From NCBI GenBank assembly GCA_028281785.1, contig JANQJG010000005.1, forward strand, positions 1-33,028: 33,028 nucleotides of DNA. The letters are read 5' to 3'. This DNA is from Rhodospirillales bacterium (GTDB lineage Bacteria > Pseudomonadota > Alphaproteobacteria > Rhodospirillales > Shumkoniaceae). The notes beneath the pieces were generated by a model. It did not search any database. It was given only the letters and a program-made list of their open reading frames with translations, and had not been told where the DNA came from. Both the position numbers and the translations under genes were made by a program. Shown here one piece after another: positions 15,300 to 22,552 of the stretch (its first letter is position 1; every line of letters begins with the position of its first letter).

Positions 15300-16580
15300 A
15301 TGACTGTGGACGCAAAAACGCTGCTCGCCGTTCTGCGGGCCGAGACACAAACCGCCACCGGCTGTACCGAGGTCGCGGGCGCGGCCCTTGTGGCGGCCAA
15401 GGCGGTATCGCTGCTCACCGGTCCGGCCGAGGGCGTGGACCTTTCCGTGAGCCCTAACATCTACAAGAACGGCATTCATGTCGGCGTCCCCGGGACCGAT
15501 CTGCGCGGACTCGGGGCCGCGGCCGCGCTTGGCGCGGTGATCGCCGCTCCCGAGGCGGGCCTCGGCGTGCTCGACGCGGTTGATGACGGGGCCCTCGCGG
15601 AGGCCGGGAACTGGCTCGAGAACGGCCGGGTCATGGTCCGGTCCATGCCGGAGGCGCCGGATCCGGTCTACCTCAAGGCGGAGGCGTGGCGAGACGGCGA
15701 GACGGCCGTTGCCATAGCGCTCGGGTCGCATGAGCGCATCGTCGAGCTTTACCGCAATGGCGAGGTGGTGGAGCGGGCGGAAGGCAAAGGGACCACCGAT
15801 AAAGGCGCTTGCGACCGTTTACGCGAGGCGCGCTTGTTCGATTTGTTGAGACTGATCGACGGGATCCCGCCCGGCGACCTGGCCTTCCTGGTGGAGGCGG
15901 CGCGCATGAACCTCGCGGCGGCGGAGGCCGACCTCGCGGATGCCGGCTCGACGCTTGGCCCGGCGCTCCAGCGAAACGGCAACGCGAGCCGGGTTCAAGC
16001 CCTGACGGGTGCCGCGGCGGAAGCGCGGATGCGTGGGCTCCAGGTGCCGGTCAAGGCGATCACCAGCAGCGGGAACCACGGCATCGCCAACTTCCTCGGC
16101 GTCTATGCCATGGCGACCGAGCGGGGCGCCGATGAGACGCGATTGGCGCGGGCGCTGGCCATCGCCTCGACGGTTACGGTCTACATCAAGTCGGTCACCG
16201 GCCGGCTCACCACCTATTGCGGCTGCGCAATCGCCCCGGCCACCGGCGTGGCCGCGGCGAGTGTCGACCTGATGGGCGGCGGCGAGGACGAGATGGTCCA
16301 CGCCATGCATTCAGTCATCGGGACCTTCGCCGGCATGCTCTGCGACGGCGCCAAGGAGTCCTGCGCCTTCAAGGTGAGCACGGCCGTCGGCAGCGCGGTC
16401 GACATGGCCGAACTCGCCCTCGACGGGGCCTATGTGCCGGACGGCAACGGCATCGTCGGCGCGAGCATCGAGGAGACGGTCGCCAATCTCGCCCGCCTCA
16501 ACGACCCAGGGCTCAAGGCCGCGGAGCGCACGATTCTCGATATCATTACGCAAGGATCCCAAACGGCGGGCGCGGCCTGA
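15300..16580 (+). CDS. cyuA: L-cysteine desulfidase family protein (CyuA/YhaM, UPF0597)
   Basis: A 426-residue cytoplasmic enzyme expected to convert L-cysteine to pyruvate, ammonia and sulfide with an Fe-S cluster. Hallmarks are the N-terminal TGCTEVAGAALVAAKA (about 20-35; most members have TGCTEP), SPNIYKNGIHVGVPGT (about 51-66), SSGNHGIANFLGVYA (about 257-271) and the cysteine-bearing TTYCGCAIAPATGVAAA (about 304-320) and GMLCDGAKESCAFKV (about 345-359). These Cys residues are the expected cluster ligands. ATG 15300 gives full family length, although its ribosome site is weak. The divergent Lrp/AsnC gene supports cysteine-responsive control. Confidence 0.9.
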   Translation: MTVDAKTLLAVLRAETQTATGCTEVAGAALVAAKAVSLLTGPAEGVDLSVSPNIYKNGIHVGVPGTDLRGLGAAAALGAVIAAPEAGLGVLDAVDDGALAEAGNWLENGRVMVRSMPEAPDPVYLKAEAWRDGETAVAIALGSHERIVELYRNGEVVERAEGKGTTDKGACDRLREARLFDLLRLIDGIPPGDLAFLVEAARMNLAAAEADLADAGSTLGPALQRNGNASRVQALTGAAAEARMRGLQVPVKAITSSGNHGIANFLGVYAMATERGADETRLARALAIASTVTVYIKSVTGRLTTYCGCAIAPATGVAAASVDLMGGGEDEMVHAMHSVIGTFAGMLCDGAKESCAFKVSTAVGSAVDMAELALDGAYVPDGNGIVGASIEETVANLARLNDPGLKAAERTILDIITQGSQTAGAA

Positions 16581-16770
16581 CTGGGTACGGGTATCGGCGC
16601 GGTGTTCGTGCTAGCCTTGCGAATGAGAAGAAAAATCATTCTTAAATGACGAATGAACGAAGGTTTGCATCCTAGCTTCGGCTGGATCCTTGAAAGACTT
16701 CGCGATTTCATTCCCGGCCTTCCTGGTATCCTAGGAAGCCTGATCAACGGCAGCGCCAGGGAGAGACTTC

Positions 16771-17025
16771 ATGGATCTCAAACGAGTCTTTACGGAGCAT
16801 CCGGCCTCGGTGGGCGAAACCTATTTCGAGCATCTCGTGCATGCCTTCGGCTTTTCCTGGCGCATGGTGCTGGGCGGGCTGGCCTGCCTGGTGCATGCTT
16901 TCCTGCCGTTCCTGTTCCTGACGACGGGGAGCGACACGATCCGCCTTCTGCATGAGCGCATGGTCACGCACCGCACCCGCCTGAAGGCGCTGGACGCCAA
17001 CCAGGCCGCCCGCGCGACCCGCTGA
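16771..17025 (+). CDS. Small membrane protein, DUF6356-like
   Basis: An 84-residue protein. ATG 16771 follows GGGAGAG. It reads FTEHPASVGETYFEHLVHAF (about 7-26), one or two hydrophobic segments (about 28-52, including LGGLACLVHAFLPFLFL) and a basic C-terminal tail (HERMVTHRTRLKAL). The pattern matches a small alphaproteobacterial family of unknown function that I recall as DUF6356. It is likely an inner-membrane protein. It stands alone between cyuA and a UroD-like gene, with about 190 bp upstream that contain an imperfect palindrome (TTCCTGG..TCCTAGGAA near 16720-16738). Confidence 0.75.
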   Translation: MDLKRVFTEHPASVGETYFEHLVHAFGFSWRMVLGGLACLVHAFLPFLFLTTGSDTIRLLHERMVTHRTRLKALDANQAARATR

Positions 17026-17102
17026 AGCACGAGACATGCTATAGCCTTTACCGGCTCCCGGGCGTAGGTTCTTCCCGGACTTCAGAAGGGCGCGCGATCA
17101 GC

Positions 17103-18092
17103 ATGGACAAGACGGCGCGGGTACGGGCGGCGCTCGGGGGCGAGGCGGTTGACCGGCCACCCTACGGGTTCTGGACGCATTTCCCGGGAACCGATCTCGA
17201 TCCGGATCGCCTCGCTGAAACGACGGCGAGGTTCGCGCGTGAGTTCGACCTCGACTTCGTCAAGTCGATGCCCAACGGCCTTTACTGCGTCGAGGACTGG
17301 GGCTGCGTCTGCGACTATGACGAGGTGGCAAAGGGGGGCGTCGCCAAGGTCGTTTCCTACGCCGTCACCGAGCCCGGGGACTGGACGCGCCTGGGGCGCC
17401 TCGACGTGACCGCCGGCGCCTTCGGCCGGGAGCTGAAGCATCTCAGACAGGTGATCGATCTGGTCGGGGACGAGACACCGGTGCTGGCCACCGCCTTCTC
17501 GCCACTGACCATCGCCCAGAAGCTTTCGGGCGGGGCCCATCGGGCGCATATGCAAGCGGCGCCCGAGCAGCTCAAGCAGGGTCTGGAAGTGATCGCCGCC
17601 GTCACCGTCGAGTTCGTGCACCGGGCGCTTGGGTTGGGATGCGCAGGCGTCTTTTTCGCGACCCAGGAGGCGAGCTTCGACAACATGGACGAGGCGACCT
17701 ATGCCGCGTTCGGGCGGCCGTTCGACGAGCCCGTGCTCGCCGCGATGGCCGCGGGAGGATGGTTCAACGTCCTCCATATGCATGGCGACAACGTCATGTT
17801 CGACCTGTTGAAGGAGTACGACATCTCGGCCCTGAACTGGCATGTGGGCGAGACGCCGCCGAGCATCCGCGACTATCGCGAGGGCGGCGGACGCAAGCCC
17901 ATTGTTGGCGGTCTGCAGCGGCGGCATATCACGAACAAGGACAGGGAGGCGGTGCTCGCCGACCTGCGCCGGACGCTCGACGAGACGGGCGGACGCGGCA
18001 TCTTGATCTCCCCCGCCTGCGTCATCCGCCATCCGGTGGACGCGGCGACCCTGGGGGCGACGGCCGAGGCGATCAAGGCGCTGGCCGACTGA
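17103..18092 (+). CDS. Uroporphyrinogen decarboxylase (URO-D)-fold protein
   Basis: A 329-residue protein with the TIM-barrel layout of the UroD/MtaA superfamily. It starts MDKTARVRAALGGEAVDRPPYGFW, has FDLDFVKSMPNGLYCVEDWG, then ATAFSPLTIAQKLSG, LHMHGDNV, ALNWHVGETPPSI, and ends with RGILISPACVIRHPV. It is not a housekeeping HemE, because the RQAGR-type N-terminal motif is missing. It is also not a zinc corrinoid methyltransferase, because HxCG is replaced by HMHG. The likely activity is decarboxylation or another reaction on a small or tetrapyrrole substrate; I cannot name it. ATG 17103 is chosen by family length, and its ribosome site is weak. Confidence 0.78.
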   Translation: MDKTARVRAALGGEAVDRPPYGFWTHFPGTDLDPDRLAETTARFAREFDLDFVKSMPNGLYCVEDWGCVCDYDEVAKGGVAKVVSYAVTEPGDWTRLGRLDVTAGAFGRELKHLRQVIDLVGDETPVLATAFSPLTIAQKLSGGAHRAHMQAAPEQLKQGLEVIAAVTVEFVHRALGLGCAGVFFATQEASFDNMDEATYAAFGRPFDEPVLAAMAAGGWFNVLHMHGDNVMFDLLKEYDISALNWHVGETPPSIRDYREGGGRKPIVGGLQRRHITNKDREAVLADLRRTLDETGGRGILISPACVIRHPVDAATLGATAEAIKALAD

Positions 18093-18129
18093 GCCATATG
18101 CGCTCCCGGACCTAATCCAGGATCAGCCC

Positions 18130-18364
18130 CGCGCATCCTTCGACATGCCGCCTTTGGCGGCTGCTCATCCTTCGACGAGCTCAGGATGAGGGAAGTTGCT
18201 GAAAGGATTGACCTCATGCCGAGCTAAGTCGAAGCACGAGGTCAATCGCCAGTTCGAGGATAACAGCCAACTGCCAGAGCTTTTCAGGATGGATCTTAAT
18301 CGTGTGAAAAGCTCTAACATATTGATGTTACGCAAATACGTCGTCGCGGATTGATTCAATCCGC
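18130..18364. repeat. Cluster of inverted repeats between convergent genes
   Basis: CATCCTTCGAC occurs twice, near 18135 and 18168, the second followed by GAGCTCAGGATGAG, a common dispersed motif. Then follow perfect inverted repeats: ATTGACCTC/GAGGTCAAT (18207-18246), GAGCTTTTCA/TGAAAAGCTC (18277-18314), TAACAT/ATGTTA (18315-18330) and the 19-bp palindrome GCGGATTGATTCAATCCGC (18346-18364). The last lies 12 bp past the stop of the minus-strand aldolase and could terminate it. The rest looks like repeat-element debris. Confidence 0.65.
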
Positions 18365-18376
18365 TCGGGATTTGCT

Positions 18377-19411
18377 CTAGCGATTCAGGGTTTTGCGGTA
18401 GGTCTCCGCGTCCCAGTTCATCAGCTCGGCGACCTCGGTATCGGTGAGATAACGGAGGGACACGTCGGCGCCGACGCGAGCAAGAACCTCGGCCTGGCAT
18501 TCCAGCATCTCGGCGACACCGAAATTGTGGTCGCGGCGCAGAAGGACGCCCTCGCCCTCGACGATGAGATACTGCGGCGGCTCGCGATGGCGGGCGCGAT
18601 AGTCGTCCCGCGCCTCGTCCCAGGAGCGACCCCGCTCGGCGATGGGCGCCTCGGGCCCGAGAAAGACCACATGGTCCGGGTAGAGCGCCCCGCCGCGCGC
18701 CTTGCGGAAGCAATCGGGATCGGTGCCGAGGGCGTGGACCACGGCCGCCTGGGCCGGCGCGTACTCGTCTGATTCGTCCGAGGAGGCGGAGAGTCCGGCG
18801 CCGGGGCCGGACGTCGGGCGCGGAGGCACCAGGAGCCGCCTTTCCGCCTCGCGCAGGCGGGTGTCCACCTCTCCCGCGCCGTCGCCGCCGATCACGAGGC
18901 CATGATTCTGGAGGACCAGGATATCGGTGTCCTCGTCGAGAACTTCCTGAACCATGCGGGTCAAGGGCAGGCCGGGGCGCCGGTAGGGCACCCATGCCCA
19001 GGCGAGGCCGTCCATCGCCTCGCCGATTCGAGCCGGGCCATCCTCGCGCGTGGTCCAGGCCAGCGTGTTAACGGAATGAACATGGACGACGACCCGATGG
19101 GGAAGGAGAGCGTGCAAGGTCGTCTCGATCGACGGACGGAGGGATGTCGACCCGACGACATGGGGAGTCGCCGGGTCGCTCTCGTCGCGGTCGATGGCGG
19201 CACGGACGCCGGCGAAATCAACCGGCACGAAGATCGGTTCGTCATGGGCGCGGGCGAGCTCCTTGCCCGAAGCCTTGACCCAGAGCAGGCCATCCTCCTT
19301 GACGGAGGTGTTGCCGCCGCTCGCCTGGATGAGCAGGGGGTCGCGGCCGAGCTCGGCCGACAGGTCGATGAAATCCGTATCCTTGGGGGAACGCGCTTCG
19401 GTCCCGGGCAT
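18377..19411 (-). CDS. Class II aldolase/adducin-family protein, RhaD-like
   Basis: A 344-residue protein starting at ATG 19411, with GGAAGGA upstream. LLIQASGGNTSVK (26-38) and WVKASGKELARA (44-55) match the N-terminal domain of rhamnulose-phosphate-aldolase-type proteins. Zinc ligands are His110 and His112 in VVHVHS and about His170 in LQNHG. It is longer than a simple 200-260-residue aldolase, with a C-terminal extension (about 210-344) of unknown role. It may cleave a ketose 1-phosphate to dihydroxyacetone phosphate and an aldehyde. It diverges from the HAD phosphatase gene and is the first of three class II aldolases in the locus. Confidence 0.85.
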   Translation of the reverse strand: MPGTEARSPKDTDFIDLSAELGRDPLLIQASGGNTSVKEDGLLWVKASGKELARAHDEPIFVPVDFAGVRAAIDRDESDPATPHVVGSTSLRPSIETTLHALLPHRVVVHVHSVNTLAWTTREDGPARIGEAMDGLAWAWVPYRRPGLPLTRMVQEVLDEDTDILVLQNHGLVIGGDGAGEVDTRLREAERRLLVPPRPTSGPGAGLSASSDESDEYAPAQAAVVHALGTDPDCFRKARGGALYPDHVVFLGPEAPIAERGRSWDEARDDYRARHREPPQYLIVEGEGVLLRRDHNFGVAEMLECQAEVLARVGADVSLRYLTDTEVAELMNWDAETYRKTLNR

Positions 19412-19565
19412 GGACAGTATCCTTCCCGCGTCAGGGATGAGCAGCGCGCACGCCGGCACCTTACCCGCGGGACCCTCCGGCGGCAAGAGGGGAGGCGAGG
19501 CGGGATTGCGTCGACGCGGCCCCGCGTTTAAGGTCCGGTCGCCCACAGATCGTAAGGAGGCACCC

Positions 19566-20441
19566 TTGCCACCGTTCGAGACGACAACCGGCGTGCGCAG
19601 CTTCCTGGACCAGTACGACGCCTTCATTCTCGATCAGTGGGGCGTTCTCCATGACGGCGCCCAGCCCTACGCGGCCGCGCTCGACTGCCTGCAGCGGCTG
19701 CACGCGCTGGGGAAGGGCATCGCGGTGCTCACCAATTCCGGCAAGCGGGCCGCCGCCAACCGGCGGCTGCTGTTGGGCATGGGGTTTCCGCTGGAGTTCT
19801 TCGACGTGCTCGTCTCCTCCGGCGAGGTCGCCTGGAGCCATCTCAAGGAGCGAACCGATCCCATGTTCGCCGGGCTGGGACGCCGCTGCGTGTTCTTTTC
19901 CCGGGGCCATGACGAATTCTTTCTCAACGGCCTCGATCTCGACGTGGTCGAGCGGGCGGAACAGGCGGATTTCGTGCTCGCCACCGGCACCGACTCGCCG
20001 GAGAAGAGTCTTTCCGACTATCTGCCGGTACTGGAGACGGCGGCACGGCGCAAGCTGCCCATGGTCTGCGCCAACCCCGATCTCGTGGCCCCGCAAGGGG
20101 ACAGCTTCGTGTTCAGCCCGGGAAGCCTAGCCCGACACTATGAGGATTTGGGCGGGACCGTCCGCTATCTGGGCAAGCCCCACCCCGAGGTCTACGATGC
20201 CTGCCTGGCGGAGCTGGAGGTCACCGACCGGAGCCGGGTGATCGCCGTCGGCGACTCGCTGCTTCATGACGTCGCCGGCGCGCTGGCAAGGGGGCTGGAC
20301 AGCGCCTTCGTGGCGGGCGGCATCCATGCCGAGGCGCTCGGGATTCGGCCCGGCGAGACGCCAACGGACGAACGCCTGCATGCCCTGTTCGAGGAAACCG
20401 GCGTCCATCCGACACGGGTGCTTCCCATGTTTCAGTGGTAG
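19566..20441 (+). CDS. HAD-superfamily class IIA hydrolase (TIGR01459-like)
   Basis: A 291-residue phosphatase starting at TTG 19566, chosen because a perfect AAGGAGG ends 5 nt upstream; an ATG further upstream would lack such a site. HAD motifs are AFILDQWGVLHDG (motif I with the nucleophilic Asp), VLTNSGKR (motif II), YLGKPHPEVYD (motif III Lys) and VIAVGDSLLHDVAGA (motif IV). The class IIA cap lies between motifs II and III. Relatives dephosphorylate small phospho-metabolites; the substrate is unknown. It is divergent from a class II aldolase and precedes a FucA-like aldolase, so a sugar-phosphate role is plausible. Confidence 0.88.
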   Translation: MPPFETTTGVRSFLDQYDAFILDQWGVLHDGAQPYAAALDCLQRLHALGKGIAVLTNSGKRAAANRRLLLGMGFPLEFFDVLVSSGEVAWSHLKERTDPMFAGLGRRCVFFSRGHDEFFLNGLDLDVVERAEQADFVLATGTDSPEKSLSDYLPVLETAARRKLPMVCANPDLVAPQGDSFVFSPGSLARHYEDLGGTVRYLGKPHPEVYDACLAELEVTDRSRVIAVGDSLLHDVAGALARGLDSAFVAGGIHAEALGIRPGETPTDERLHALFEETGVHPTRVLPMFQW

Positions 20442-20452
20442 GCCATCGAGGC

Positions 20453-20472
20453 GGGTAGGTTGGAGCCCACCC
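20453..20472. promoter_or_regulatory. Palindrome GGGTAGG-N6-CCCACCC upstream of FucA-like gene
   Basis: Arms GGGTAGG (20453-20459) and CCCACCC (20466-20472) enclose TTGGAG. The arms and spacing are identical to the element at 22170-22189 and close to the one at 21487-21506. It lies about 160 bp before the aldolase start and 11 bp after the HAD gene. It is a candidate operator of the nearby LuxR-type regulator. Confidence 0.5.
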
Positions 20473-20633
20473 TTTTGGAGCGAGTCCACCGCCCGTGGGG
20501 GTGTTTCGCGGATTGGGCGGCTTTGCGAAAATAATCTTTTGGGATCGTGCCGCCATCGGGCCCCGATTTTGCCGCGCGCCTTGGGAGTCCGCAAAAACAG
20601 GGCGATGGTGCCTGACGAGGGAGGAGTTTCGCG

Positions 20634-21278
20634 ATGCGCATGGAGAAGGAACGAAACGAGGTCGTCCGCTACGGACAGAAGTTGATCGCGGCTCGTCTGA
20701 CGACCGGAACCGGGGGCAATGTGAGCTGCCTCAACCGGGAGGAGGGTCTGATCGCGATCAGCCCGAGCGGCATGGACTACATGGAGACCCGCCCCGAGGA
20801 CGTGGTTCTGGTCACGCCCGAGTGCGAGGTGTTGGAAGGGGACCGGGTGCCGTCGAGCGAGGCGCCGCTGCACCTTGCCCACTACCGCAAGCGCCCGGAG
20901 ATCAGCGCGGTCGTCCACACCCATTCCGTTTATGCGACGACCATCGCGACCCTGCGCTGGGAGATCCCGGCCATGCACTATCTGGTCGGCTTCTCCGGCG
21001 ACAAGGTGCCCTGCGCGCCCTACGCCACCTATGGCAGCGAGGAACTGGCGCGCGTTACCTCGGAGGCGATTGGCGACTACAACGCCGTCCTGATGGCGAA
21101 TCACGGGATGCTGGCCGTGGGCGCGAATCTGGCTACGGCGTTTACGACGGCGGAGATCGTCGAACTCCTCGCCCAGATCTATTACCAGGCCAAATGCATC
21201 GGCACGCCGCAGATGCTGGGCGGCCATCAGATGTCTGAGGTGCTGGCCAAGTTCGAGACCTACGGACAGCAGAAGTAA
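20634..21278 (+). CDS. Class II aldolase, L-fuculose-phosphate-aldolase-like
   Basis: A 214-residue zinc aldolase of FucA size. It has TGTGGNVS (24-31) for phosphate binding and SPSGMDY (43-49). The candidate catalytic Glu76 is in PSSEAPLHLAHY, and the zinc ligands are His95, His97 (VVHTHS) and His157 (ANHG). All four match the E73/H92/H94/H155 set known in FucA. ATG 20634 follows GGAGGAG by 7 nt. It should cleave a ketose or ketonate phosphate to DHAP and an aldehyde; true fuculose specificity cannot be read from sequence, and no fucose isomerase or kinase of the FucI/FucK type is beside it. A GGTAGG-type palindrome lies upstream. Confidence 0.88.
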   Translation: MRMEKERNEVVRYGQKLIAARLTTGTGGNVSCLNREEGLIAISPSGMDYMETRPEDVVLVTPECEVLEGDRVPSSEAPLHLAHYRKRPEISAVVHTHSVYATTIATLRWEIPAMHYLVGFSGDKVPCAPYATYGSEELARVTSEAIGDYNAVLMANHGMLAVGANLATAFTTAEIVELLAQIYYQAKCIGTPQMLGGHQMSEVLAKFETYGQQK

Positions 21279-21328
21279 CGCAGGCCGGCGCCGCGACGAA
21301 GGCGATCTTCTGCCATTCCCGACGCCCG

Positions 21329-21353
21329 CCCATCCGGGTTGGTTCCCGATGGG
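21329..21353. terminator. Inverted repeat after FucA-like gene
   Basis: CCCATC (21329-21334) pairs with GATGGG (21348-21353), with an inner GGG/CCC pairing, 50 bp past the aldolase stop. It could be a weak terminator separating the aldolase from the regulator gene. No U-tract follows. Confidence 0.3.
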
Positions 21354-21486
21354 TCCATGGCGGGGCGGTCGTTCGCGCCTTAGCTGAATCGGCGATCGGC
21401 ATGCACAGCTAAGCGTATAAAATCAAATCCTTTTGTGCTAGCCTCTAGGGTAAGGCCGCAGAACGAGAAGGGAACAGGCCGCCCGC

Positions 21487-21506
21487 CGGTAGGGGTGGCC
21501 CTACCC
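21487..21506. promoter_or_regulatory. Palindrome GGTAGGG-N4-CCCTACC upstream of luxR-type gene
   Basis: GGTAGGG (21488-21494) and CCCTACC (21499-21505) are perfect arms around GTGG. The element ends 16 bp before the GTG start of the regulator, so it overlaps the probable leader or promoter. It shares the GGTAGG-N6-CCYACC core with the elements at 20453 and 22170, as expected for an autoregulatory site. Confidence 0.55.
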
Positions 21507-21522
21507 GTTTTGGTGGTGAGGG

Positions 21523-22152
21523 GTGACGGAGGCTCCGAGCAAGACTGTCGACCTTGTGATCGCCGACAAGAGTCCGCTGGTCCGGGCGGGGCTGAGCGCG
21601 CTGTTCAAGGGCGACGAACGGTTCTCCCTGATCGAGGTCCTTTCCGATGGCCGGGACTTCCTGGACGCGGTGGCGCGCAGCCCGTTCGATATCGGCATCA
21701 TCGGCTGGGACATGCCCACCGTGCATGGCCGCAACATTCTGCGCACGCTGAGGGAGCGCGAGAACGCGCCGAAGATCGTCGTCTATACCGGCAACGCGGC
21801 CCCGGACGTGCCGCGGCAAGTGATTCAACTGGGCGGCGCCGGGTTCTGCCCGAAGGGAGAGCCGCCGGAGCGCATCCTCGAGACCGTGATTCTGGTCTCG
21901 AAAGGGCGCATGGTCTTTCCCTTTATCGACCTGAGCCATCGCGAGACCGACCCCTTCGACACGCTGACGGCGCGCGAGCGCGAATTGCTCGCGGGCTTGG
22001 CCGAGGGACTGACCAACAACGAGATCGCCGGCGGTCTCGACATCTCCCTCAACACCGTCAAATTCCATCTGAAAAACCTCTACGGCAAGCTGAGCGTCAA
22101 CAACCGGGCCCAGGCGGTGGCTTGGTTTTTGAAGCATACGGAAGGCCGCTGA
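21523..22152 (+). CDS. LuxR/NarL-family regulator with degenerate receiver domain
   Basis: A 209-residue response-regulator-like protein starting at GTG 21523. The N-terminal receiver fold (about 9-125) keeps the Thr in VVYTGNA and the Lys in GFCPKG. It reads IADKSP where an acidic pair is normal and DIGIIGWDMP where the phosphoacceptor Asp should be: the Asp position three before MP is Gly61. Phosphorylation by a classical kinase is therefore doubtful. The C-terminal LuxR helix-turn-helix (about 147-205) is intact: LTARERELLAGLAEGLTNNEIA, then ISLNTVKFHLKNLYGKLSVNNRAQAV. No histidine kinase is adjacent. It lies just before a sugar ABC operon, flanked by two matching palindromes. Confidence 0.9.
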   Translation: MTEAPSKTVDLVIADKSPLVRAGLSALFKGDERFSLIEVLSDGRDFLDAVARSPFDIGIIGWDMPTVHGRNILRTLRERENAPKIVVYTGNAAPDVPRQVIQLGGAGFCPKGEPPERILETVILVSKGRMVFPFIDLSHRETDPFDTLTARERELLAGLAEGLTNNEIAGGLDISLNTVKFHLKNLYGKLSVNNRAQAVAWFLKHTEGR

Positions 22153-22169
22153 GGCAGCTCCGCCCGGAT

Positions 22170-22189
22170 GGGTAGGGAAATCCCCACCC
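22170..22189. promoter_or_regulatory. Palindrome GGGTAGG-N6-CCCACCC before the ABC operon
   Basis: GGGTAGG (22170-22176) and CCCACCC (22183-22189) enclose GAAATC, and the symmetry extends one AT pair on each side. It lies 18 bp past the regulator stop and about 360 bp before the ATPase gene. It has the same arms as the element at 20453-20472 and is a candidate site for LuxR-type control of the importer. Confidence 0.55.
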
Positions 22190-22191
22190 AT

Positions 22192-22552
22192 AAGAGATCG
22201 GTTGGCTCCCCGAGGGGGTGTTCTCGTCCGACGCCTCGCCTGTAATCATTCTGAAAAAATAAGAAGGGGCCCAGTGTTCGACCCTTTCGAGCCGGGCGAC
22301 AGGTTGAGGAGGCAAGCATTTCCTTGGTCGCCACGACCACATACGGCGTTTTTCGCGCCATGCCGCGTCCCGATACGCGACGGGGGCGCCCGAAATACTC
22401 CTTCGATCCTCCACTCCAACCTTGGCGGGAGACGCGACAGACCCGGACGCGCGATGGAGCGCGCACCGCGTGGCCGCGTTGGGGCGTCTCCCGCCGCGAC
22501 TTTCCATATCGATCCCGGCCGGACCGATACGTTCGTTAGGGGAGACCGTTCC
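22192..22552. other. Long gene-free upstream region of the ABC operon
   Basis: About 360 bp without a recognisable gene. An AT-rich patch (TTCTGAAAAAATAAGAAG near 22248-22265) is the most promoter-like stretch, but I could not place a good -35/-10 pair. Frames here carry no family similarity. AGGGGAG near the end is the ribosome site of the next gene. Confidence 0.45.

Noticed and set aside
17103..18092. Annotation as HemE (uroporphyrinogen decarboxylase of haem synthesis)
   Set aside because: The HemE N-terminal signature and active-site context are missing; only the fold is shared.
18207..18364. CRISPR array
   Set aside because: The inverted repeats differ from each other and are not regularly spaced direct repeats, and no cas gene is near.
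20480..20633. Sigma-70 promoter before the FucA-like gene
   Set aside because: TTGGGC and TAATCT are only 14 nt apart; no pair with acceptable spacing was found.
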